The position numbers and the translations under genes were made by a program. The notes under the pieces were generated by a model. That model did no database searches and was not told where the DNA came from. It was given only the letters and a program-made list of their open reading frames with translations. Below, piece by piece: positions 55,963-64,000 of a DNA stretch of 64,000 nt. Where the stretch lies: positions 967,925-1,031,924 of the forward strand of contig NW_006763133.1 in the NCBI RefSeq assembly GCF_000264905.1, written 5' to 3'. The first letter of the stretch is position 1, and every line of letters begins with the position of its first letter. This DNA is from Stereum hirsutum FP-91666 SS1 (lineage: Eukaryota; Basidiomycota; Agaricomycetes; Russulales; Stereaceae).

Positions 55963-57348
55963 TCTGGTTTTGACCTTGGCTCCTAAGTTATCCTCATCAT
56001 ATTCTCAAGACACGCACACGACGAATCACCCTCAACTCCATCATACATTCATATAAATAACGTCCTTCGATTCAACCTCCCGATGCGCCAGTCGTTCTCA
56101 GGAGTAGTGCTAAATTATGGTCTCATATTCCTTCCCTGTTTTCGGATCCGGTTTCGCTTTCTCCTTGCTTTTCGGGCTTTTGACGATAATGACATGACGA
56201 CTGTGTCGACGATCACTTGTGTATCGCTAGCATGTATTATCATTCCATCCTTCACTTTTCTCACTCCCCTCGGTCTTTCCTCCCTCTTGCTCTCGTATCG
56301 TTTCGATTCGGCTCGAGCTGGCGTCACTGTGTGGCGCTAACGCACGGGTTCGACTGGGTTTTCTGATTCGTTACGGCTCCTGAGTCGATTGTATTATTAC
56401 TACCTCGTACTGTTGTGGAACCAATACTAGATGTTTTGGTTCGAAGCTTCGAGCTTGGTTGTGTGATGTTGCAACTTTATCAGGTCGGCCGTTGTGGTGG
56501 CGCTTCGGCATATGCCGAAATTGCTTAGTCAGCCAATAAAGTAGTTCACTCTCGAAGAGATTTCTCCACATTCGCTACCACCGTCACCAAACCACCAGCC
56601 TCGTGTCATCGAGGTAGGCCCTAGCTAGGATCGGCGTCTACTCAAAGAAGTGCATCATCCTTGTGGTGTAGAAGGCTTTTCCGGATAAAAACAATCACAC
56701 CGCCACACGCGGTATCGTCGAACCAGGAGTTTCGGCCTCAACGACTTGAGACCAGAAAATAGCTGCACTTCAGGCTTTGCAGTATTCTAGATTCGCCACT
56801 CAGTCCATTTCACGAATCAGCAGACCTCACGGAACCTGCCTCTCAAGTGACCCGTCTCTCTTCGTGCCTGTGAAGAAGCTTGCGTCTGAACTTATCCAGC
56901 GGCCCGCAGGGGTTTCTTTCGACTCCTTCTCCGGGCACGAGCCTGACCTATGCAGACGACTCGATTTTATCTGGAAATCTCTGTGCTTCGTAGCATGTGT
57001 ATCATTTCTTATGTTGCGTTCAGCTTCCCTTGTATCCTGAAAGCTACCTTTCTCACTGTCCTGTCCTCGACACGTTATCGACACCATGTGGCTCACTTGC
57101 ATCTTCTTTCCCTTCACTTCCCGCTCAGACGTGCAGATTGTCCATGAAGTCATACGCTCGGACCAACCCCTGACTTTGAGCGTGGGCCTTGCCAGAAGAG
57201 CCAAAGATACACAGAAGCATGACAGGATGGACCCTTGGATCTTCGAAAGCCGGGGTGCAGTGGGTATATAAGGAGTAACCTAGGGAGGCGGAGTCCGGTG
57301 GACCTCTTTTCATCTTGGCTTTGCCAACCTTAGCAGCTGTCTGATCGT
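55963..57348. other. Intergenic region between chitinase and beta-galactosidase
   Basis: About 1.4 kb. No gene is supported; the longest frame (57204-56827, minus) has no signature. A TATATAAG box at 57265-57272 belongs to the next gene. Confidence 0.4.
57265..57272 (+). promoter_or_regulatory. TATA box of the GH35 beta-galactosidase gene
   Basis: TATATAAG, 77 bp before the start codon chosen at 57349. Confidence 0.5.
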
Positions 57349-60300
57349 ATGCAGCAGGTCGCGATGCGTTCGATACTTGCTTTTCTAGCCTTTCTCCTGC
57401 ACTTCTCGACCATTGCCGCGCAGACATCTCCTCGAGACCTTCGTACAACTTTTCAAGCCCGTACCTCGCTCGATGATGGGGGTGGACTATCAAACGGGGG
57501 CACCACGGCCGTACAATGGGATAATAGGTCGTTGATTGTGCAAGGGAGGAGGTCGTTCGTGTGGAGCGGGGAGTTTCATTTCTGGAGGCTGCCCGTGCCG
57601 GATCTGTGGAGGGATATTTTACAGAAGTTCAAAGCTGCAGGGTTTAATACGGTACTGTTCTCCTCTTATTATATGACCTTGCTTCGATCATACTGACAGG
57701 ATGTAACCCGTTGGCGAATACAGGTCTCTACGTATGGTGAGCTGTGTGGCGTCATCCATGTGGCGTGAGGATTTTGACCGATAACCCCGGGTCCTGTTCC
57801 TGCTGTCCATAAGTTCACTGGGGTGCTACGTGAGTGCACAAAATAAATGCGTCAGCGTACTCCTGTATGATAATGAAAATTGTACAGAAATCCCTCGGAA
57901 GGACGCGTCGAATGGGACGGATATCGCGATTTTGAGTTATTTTTGCAGGTGGCGCAGGAAGTCGGGCTCTGGGTCATTGCGCGTCCCGGGTTAGTCTCTC
58001 TGTTGCCCAACCTCTTTTCTATATCGCATTCTCAACTAATGATATGAGCGTTCGGAAGACCATACATTAATGGCGAGAGCTCTGGTACGTTCCGTCGTCT
58101 CTGTTGAAGTAAACTGTAGTATCGTGCGGATGATCTGACATCGCGGCGCTCTGTTCACAGCTGGTGGCATACCTGGGCGTGTAACAAATATTGCTGGATA
58201 CCTGAGGTCCAACGACTCGGACTACTTTGACTCATACCAAGATTACTACAGAAGTGCGGTCGAGATCGTAAAGAGATACCAGATCAACGAAGGGGGCCCG
58301 GTACGTTTGAACTGGTTTCAATCATACTCTCCACTTTTGGCCCCGTATTGACTCTATACCACTCTCTACCTGCAGGTTATCATATTTCAAGTTGAAAATG
58401 AGTACGTGTGGTAGACGCCTGATGAAATGCTGTCCATTTATGACAATACCGTAAAGGTATACGAACAATACGAATTTTGCCACTCCGAACCCGGTAACGA
58501 AGAACGAGTACATGCAAGCTTTAGAGGATATCCTTCACGAGCTAGGCATTGTTCTTCCACTCAGTACATTTCCTAGATTTCTACGCTTGAGTAGCACCAC
58601 TGAAGGACGTGACTGATTTGCGGTTGATATAGCAAGCAACGACTCCTACGAAGGAAGGAACTTTGCACCTGGATCAACTGGTGAAGCGGCCGTGGGAGAG
58701 GTGGAGGTGTATGGGCTGGACAGTTACCGTGCGCACCCCTCTTTCTTTTCTGGAGAAGGTGGTACAGTCGTATTGAGAGGTGTTGCCGTGGTGGTATGCA
58801 GCTCAAGGCGGCTGCGACCAGCCGTACCTGTGGAGCGATTATCCGGTAGATTATTGGAGGTGGGCTCATGCATTGATCTGGGCTCCTTGTCCCGAAAAAA
58901 AAAATTCTAATTGTAGGTAACGACACAGCTATCATTTAGAAGTGAATCCAGATCAGCCGTGGTACCAGCCAGAGTTCCAAGTCTGTCGCTCCTCATTAAT
59001 CTTTCCCTTACCCAGAGAGTGTTGTACTTACGCATATCACAGGGTGGAAGCTACCTTGGCTGGGGTCCCAATAGTCCGGTGTGCCGTTTTATTATGGCCG
59101 TTAGCATATATGTGCATTCTGGACTGATGGTCGCATGCCTAGAACTATACCGCCTGCAACATTCTCACTGGCTCCGATTTTGAACAGGTTTACTATTTGA
59201 ACCAGTTCGCGGTCGGAATTAGGTTGAACAATGTCTATGTGAGCGCGGTCATTTCTACCTGATTTATCGGATGTTTATGGTCCATTTTGAATCCAGATGA
59301 CGTACGGTGGAACTTCGTGGGGGCATGTAAGTAATTGTATATCTAATCGGAGAGACCTTGAGCTAATGAAGGCCAATAGTTCGCATTTCCTGGAGTCTAC
59401 GCTAGCTGTAGGTGATGTGGTACTCTTAGATGGTTGATATGTGACTGAGCCTTTCCTCTTAGACGACTACGGTGCCGCCATCGCCGAGGATAGGACATTA
59501 ACAGGAAAGTGGCTCGAGCTGAAAAACATTGGCACATTCCTTCGTAGCGTTGAGACGGACATGGCCGGGAGCGATATCATGGGCAATAGCTCCGCAGGAT
59601 ACACTGATAACCCTTCTGTTTTCGTCACGGAACTTCGTAATAAGGACACTGATACTGCTTTCTACGTCGTACGTCAGAACATGACCAGTTCCAAGTAAAG
59701 ATTCATTAGTTTCCACCAGAGTCCAGAGATTGCTTACGATGGTCGTTTATTTCAGCGCGACTGTCACCGCGAAGGTCAACATCACAACTTCTTTGGGGGC
59801 CTTCACCATCCCTCAGAATCCTTCCATCTTCGTCACACTCCATGGCCGCCAGTCTCGACTATTTGTTGTTGACCATCAGTATGGTAACTCGAGCATCCTG
59901 TATAGTACTGCAAGCCTTTTCTATTCTGGAACCATCGGCACGCGCGACGTCCTCTTTCTCCATGGGCCAAGCGATCAAGATTTCGAGGTCGTTCTCAAGA
60001 CCGGGACCACAACACCGAGTTTCTCCGGAACTATCTCCGTCAACGTTTCTACCTTCGATGCAGGCTACAACGTGCTCACATTCTCACCGACCGCCAGCTC
60101 GTTGAGCGCCTCTATATCTAACGACTCCATAATCCTCGTTGGTGACACATTGTCTGCTAGCACCTTCCACGCTCCTATCCTCCCTGGTCCAGATGGCTTC
60201 ACGTTCTTTGGCACGAGCACGAACGACACAATTCTTCTTCAAGGACCTCCTCTCGTTAGGAATGCCTCGATATCTGGGTCCACGCTCGACCTCTATGGAG

Positions 60301-61987
60301 ACATTGAAACATCTACGACCGTCACCGTGTACGCCCCTGATTCTGTCACCAACATCACCTGGAATGGTGCCAGACAGACCGTCTCTGCCTCGGAAGGCTT
60401 CTTGACGTTTGACTACCGATATCCAGCTCCGAATGTCACTGTTCCAGTGATCTCGGGATGGAAGTACGCCGACAGTCTACCTGAGATTCAAGACGGTTTC
60501 TCGGATTCCAATTGGACGGATGCAGACCACTTGAACAGCACGAACCCGTTCTTCAAGTATTATGGAGATGTGAGTGTTTCCTCGGATCTGCATGATAATA
60601 CAAGCTAACGTCATGTTCTGCAGTATTACTTGTATGCTTGTGAATACGGCTTGTAGGCGTTTCTCGTGATCGAACTTACTGCTACCATCGTCCTAACGCG
60701 CTCAATAGCTGTGAAGGGCCGGTCCTGTGGAGGGGCCACTTCAATGGTACTGGGCTAGAGACGGCGATGAACCTAAGCATCTCTGGTGGACGAGGTAAGT
60801 AAGCTCATGACGTACGAGTCTCCTCACGTAGGACGACATACTCATCAACGTCTCTTCTATAGCCTTTGCCGGTAGTGTATGGCTCAACGACGCGTTCCTC
60901 GGTAGTACATACGGCAACTCAAGTAACAATATTGCGGCAGTATGTGCTTTAACATGGTTGGTAGTCGTCTTTGGCTTATGATCTTGAGTGATAAAGGACA
61001 TCGTCGAGACTACGAACGAGACATATGTCTTCCCTGACGGCGCTGTCAAGATCAACGCCTCGAATGTGGTCACAGTGTTACATGATAATATGGGTATGGA
61101 GGAGGCTCAGGCCAATCGTGAGTACACTCCACGGATGAAAGGTATTCCGGAACTGATGACAACTTTCAACTTAAAAGAGTACACTGAATGGCTCAAGTCG
61201 CCTCGCGGGATTCAAGGGTATGAACTACTAGGCGCAGAAGCACAGCCTACCTGGAAGGTCCAGGGCAAACTGGGTGGCTATTCTGAGTGAGTTCCATTTC
61301 TCCCTCACAAACACGCGCAGACAGATTCATTGGTCAACAGTTTCCCAGATCGCATTAGAGGGATCATGAATGAGGGCGGCCTCTACGGTGAACGGGCTGG
61401 CTGGCATTTGCCTGGTTTCGACGACTCGCAGTGGGAAACTCGGTCACCAGCGGAAGGAATATCGTCCGCTGGTGTGGGTTTCTTCCGGGCAACATTCGAC
61501 CTGGACATCCCAGCGGGCGTGGACGCCAAGATGTCTTTCAACTTCCCTCCGTATGGCAATGGAACGTACAGAGCATTCCTCTATGTGAACGGGTGAGTAG
61601 TCTTGATTCCATGTCTACGCCGATGTTCAAACGATATACTCCAGGTGGAACTTCGGCCGATATGTCGCCAATCTCGGGGTGAGCTGGAGCTCTTCTGTCT
61701 CATCCATGCTTGAATGCTAATGTTTTACTAGCCTCAAGCTCGCTTCCCTGTTCCAGTTGGAATATTGAACCCATCAGGGACGAAGTAAGGCTCCCCTCTG
61801 CCCTCTGTATATGTATCGTTGCTGACTATCGTTATTTCTTAGTACTGTGGCGTTAGCCGTCTGGGCCACAAGTGCAGATGGAGCGTCCATTGACTCGTTC
61901 AAGTTGAGCGTTGACTCTGTCATCGAAGGGGGAACAGGTCCAGCTGCAGTGAACAACCCTGCGTGGGAACCTCGTAACGTTGTGTAG
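57349..61987 (+). CDS. GH35 beta-galactosidase (secreted, LacA-like)
   Basis: Large secreted beta-galactosidase of the fungal LacA type, split by about 18 short introns over 4.6 kb. A signal peptide ([20 protein letters not shown]) is at the N-terminus. The TIM barrel has [57 protein letters not shown] and NGESSAGGIPG. The acid/base Glu is in [10 protein letters not shown] and the nucleophile Glu in [30 protein letters not shown] helix precedes [30 protein letters not shown] follows the active-site exon. The jelly-roll regions contain many Asn-x-Ser/Thr sites (NNIAA, NASNVV), and the C-terminus is [10 protein letters not shown]. The region around 58880-59220 needs several weak splice sites (for example a GTAGAC donor near 58410), but the frame can be kept open throughout. 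Confidence 0.88.
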
Positions 61988-62254
61988 AGTTTGACGCTCG
62001 GCGAGATTTATGGCCAGTAATTCCGAGAAAGCTATGGAGAGTAGGGTAGATTGCTGGCAAACTTTCTGTCAGAGACAAATCTAAATTTTCAAACTTTGGC
62101 ACAAGCGCTCGATACCATGCCACGCCATCACCGTTGTCCAGTTTTAGATGCTTGCGACAATCTACAGTGCAGGAACTGTACTTTCGCATTCTGGATTCAG
62201 AGTAAGGACAGTTGAGATAGATTGAGATCTTCAAGAAGACGCACCACACTATGA
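61988..62254. other. Short convergent intergenic region
   Basis: It lies between the 3' ends of the GH35 gene (+) and the F-box/LRR-type gene (-). Nothing else was seen. Confidence 0.4.
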
Positions 62255-63559
62255 TCACTCCCACCAGCCGTCTGCTATGACGATTCGTATCCCCTGCTCC
62301 TCCCAGAAGTCCAGCATGGTCCTACTCCGGATATAGTCGTACTTGACAGCATCTCTCTGTGTCTGTTTCGAGAACCGAAGGGTCTCTAGACGCGCGATCC
62401 CCGTGCGAGATGTCGACGACCGCTCAAATCGTATCCGTGATTCGACCATGGTAGTGAGCGCTTCGAAGAAAGCGCGTTGAGACTTGGTGGAGGTCTCTCC
62501 GTAATCATACGAATCGGTTTCAATGTAAATTCCGAAATCTTGAAGTCGCATTGACGTGCTCGTGTTTGGTGAGGAAGCGTCGATCGCCACACCGTGGTCT
62601 GGGATGACAAGCGCAGCTAGGATAGGGACCCAATACGTGTAGTCATTCGGACCGACGAAGTACATTTTTTCCAAATTCGGCAGCCACTGAAAGAGTTGAA
62701 GTAGCAACGAACGAGGAACGTGGATATGCTGGAGCCGAATCGCGCGCAGCGACGGAGAGAGAAATCGTTGAAGCGCTGAATAGGCTCTGGCACCTAAGAA
62801 TGGCCCTGCCATCGGGTCCTCAAGCGTCCACGAGAGTGTGAACCCCTCTAGCTGAGGCGCTTCGAGGACGTTCAAAAACCCTTCGAGGATAGGGACAGCG
62901 TCAAAACCGACTGCGAGATGGCGGAGCCGTGGGAGCGTGGCGCGGGAAGGATCCCTCGGTGTGTGCATTTCTAGTTGTCCCCGTAGGCTGCTCGAAGAGA
63001 ACGAAGCCGCCGTGAGGTTTACGCATTTGTTTATCTCGTTGATGAATGTTTCCATATGTAGAATGGACTGATGGCCACCGTGATTTTTCCACCGATATTC
63101 GGTAAGCGTGGGCCATGGCAGAGGCAGCTCGGCCAGGGAATCGTGGGATATATGAACCTCACGAAGGCAAAGGCTGCTTCGAAGTGGGGTCAAGAAAGGA
63201 GGAAAATGAGGCGCCCCGGGTATCCAGAGATAATCCATGAAGAAAGATTTGAGTAAGGGAAACTCTCCCGGTTGGCCGAAAGGAAAGTCATCGCGTGTAC
63301 ATGCACCAAGATCGATGGCTCTCCACCGCTGTGAATGGTCACAGAGCATGGTAACAAGCCAGGCGTTGAAGCGCGAGCCACTGTCCGACCGCAGTTTAAC
63401 ACGAAGAGGGAGCGTGCCTGATGCAGAGAGCCAAATGCTGAGCGACTGGAGGTATGCATCTGATTTCGATGACTTTGATGGATCTGCGTCGGGTAGGTGG
63501 CTCGAGGGCTTTAAAGAGAGCGAAGTCCACAACGTAGGGGTACCTAGGGTGATGTGGCG
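62255..63559 (-). CDS. F-box/LRR-type protein, 5' end lost or broken
   Basis: A long single frame of about 430 codons. It begins in WRHITLGTPTLWTSLSL, the conserved stretch after an F-box in many basidiomycete proteins (usual form C..WR.IALSTP.LW.S). It continues with irregular leucine-rich units (LPRLRHLAVGFDAVPILEGF, LEAPQLEGFTLSWTLEDP, LFQWLPNLEKMYFVG) and ends IVIADGWWE at 62255. Just before WRHI the frame has TGA where CGA or AGA would give R-W-R. No acceptor removes it without a frame break, and no F-box helix (LP.E.L..IF) was found upstream. Either a missed intron or a nonsense mutation explains this. The start of the annotated range is only where the reading becomes credible. Confidence 0.6.
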   Translation of the reverse strand, partial: RHITLGTPTLWTSLSLKPSSHLPDADPSKSSKSDAYLQSLSIWLSASGTLPLRVKLRSDSGSRFNAWLVTMLCDHSQRWRAIDLGACTRDDFPFGQPGEFPLLKSFFMDYLWIPGAPHFPPFLTPLRSSLCLREVHISHDSLAELPLPWPTLTEYRWKNHGGHQSILHMETFINEINKCVNLTAASFSSSSLRGQLEMHTPRDPSRATLPRLRHLAVGFDAVPILEGFLNVLEAPQLEGFTLSWTLEDPMAGPFLGARAYSALQRFLSPSLRAIRLQHIHVPRSLLLQLFQWLPNLEKMYFVGPNDYTYWVPILAALVIPDHGVAIDASSPNTSTSMRLQDFGIYIETDSYDYGETSTKSQRAFFEALTTMVESRIRFERSSTSRTGIARLETLRFSKQTQRDAVKYDYIRSRTMLDFWEEQGIRIVIADGWWE

Positions 63560-63825
63560 CCATCACTGTGAGACCGGCCCGGGGTCACCTTCACCTCGCA
63601 CGAAGGTGATTCTGACCATTCAACCTCGGAAATAGTGAAAAGGAGGTGATAGTGAAAAAAGAGTGAAAGGCCTCTTCGGAAGACACCCCTTGCGAATGGT
63701 GAATTTGACCCAGAGGAACTTGCCGGTCATAGGAGCGTTCGTCGCCGCTCAGTCACCTTTCGTGTGGGCCGTACTCACGAGATGGATTGCAGCCGAGTAA
63801 GTACAAAACAAAGGGTAGTCAAGTA

Positions 63826-64000
63826 TCATGTATCTACAAAGTCAGGCCTCGAAAGAGAGCCGCTACGATCCATAATAGCCCACCGATTCCCTTCATCCTT
63901 CATGCGTGCGACCAAACACTGCACACAAGTGACGTCCACGAACTCCTCTGCCTTCGACTCGTGCGTATAGTAGTGGATATCGAGGCGGCCGTGTGTAGCT
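63826..64000 (-). CDS. C-terminal fragment of an unrecognised gene leaving the right edge
   Basis: A frame of 58 codons open from the window edge to TGA at 63828-63826. It codes a protein-like stretch with HYYTHESKAEEFVDVT, a CVQC dyad and RMKDEGNRWAIMDRSG, ending RPDFVDT. The start lies outside the window. No family could be assigned. Confidence 0.4.
   Translation of the reverse strand, partial: ATHGRLDIHYYTHESKAEEFVDVTCVQCLVARMKDEGNRWAIMDRSGSLSRPDFVDT

Noticed and set aside
56827..57204. 125-codon minus-strand frame between chitinase and beta-galactosidase
   Set aside because: No signal, domain or homology pattern; it lies in the upstream region of the beta-galactosidase gene.

Overview
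The window reads as nuclear DNA from a mushroom-forming basidiomycete (Agaricomycetes). Genes are dense and broken by many short introns (about 50-75 bp, GT-AG with a few GC-AG). The gene set contains lineage-typical members: cerato-platanin, paired polyporopepsin-like aspartic proteases, a MYND-finger protein, an F-box/LRR-type protein, and a seven-helix-type membrane family common in mushrooms. No rRNA, tRNA, CRISPR or autonomous transposon was seen. Exon joins given below were worked out by hand; summed coding lengths were checked to be multiples of three for most of the genes.

Left part (0-17 kb): the end of an unknown gene at the edge; dihydroxyacetone kinase; a degenerate kinase-like gene; a PRISE-type NAD(P)-dependent reductase; a four-helix membrane protein; and the mitochondrial tRNA 2-thiouridylase SLM3/MTU1, divergently paired with ILV2 (acetolactate synthase) across a promoter that holds a Gcn4-type TGAGTCA site. 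RMT2, an arginine N-methyltransferase acting on ribosomal protein, follows.

Middle (17-24.6 kb): a local segmental duplication. RMT2 plus a membrane-protein gene (MP-A) was copied downstream as a decayed RMT2 pseudogene plus an intact diverged paralogue (MP-B), followed by a remnant of a third membrane-protein copy. A 235-bp inverted-repeat element resembling a MITE lies between the copies.

Housekeeping block (24.6-42.5 kb): MYND protein, mitochondrial Obg GTPase MTG2, a LARP7/Pof8-type xRRM protein, a ubiquitin C-terminal hydrolase, TIM54, the meiotic helicase HFM1/MER3, and CKS1. HFM1 and CKS1 are divergent over a short promoter with two ACGCGT boxes and two TGACTCA sites.

Right part (43-64 kb): rich in secreted proteins (cerato-platanin, two tandem aspartic proteases, a GH18 chitinase with a CBM5-type domain, a GH35 beta-galactosidase), with a CoA-type Nudix hydrolase between them. 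Four of these secreted-protein genes have a TATA box upstream of the start codon. The window ends with an F-box/LRR-type gene that looks damaged at its 5' end and the tail of one more gene running off the edge.

I found no clearly new biological system. The most unusual features are the duplication cluster with its pseudogene and inverted-repeat element, the three GC-AG introns, an 8-nt microexon, the Pro-to-Ala state at the sulfonylurea site of Ilv2, and the HFM1/CKS1 shared promoter.
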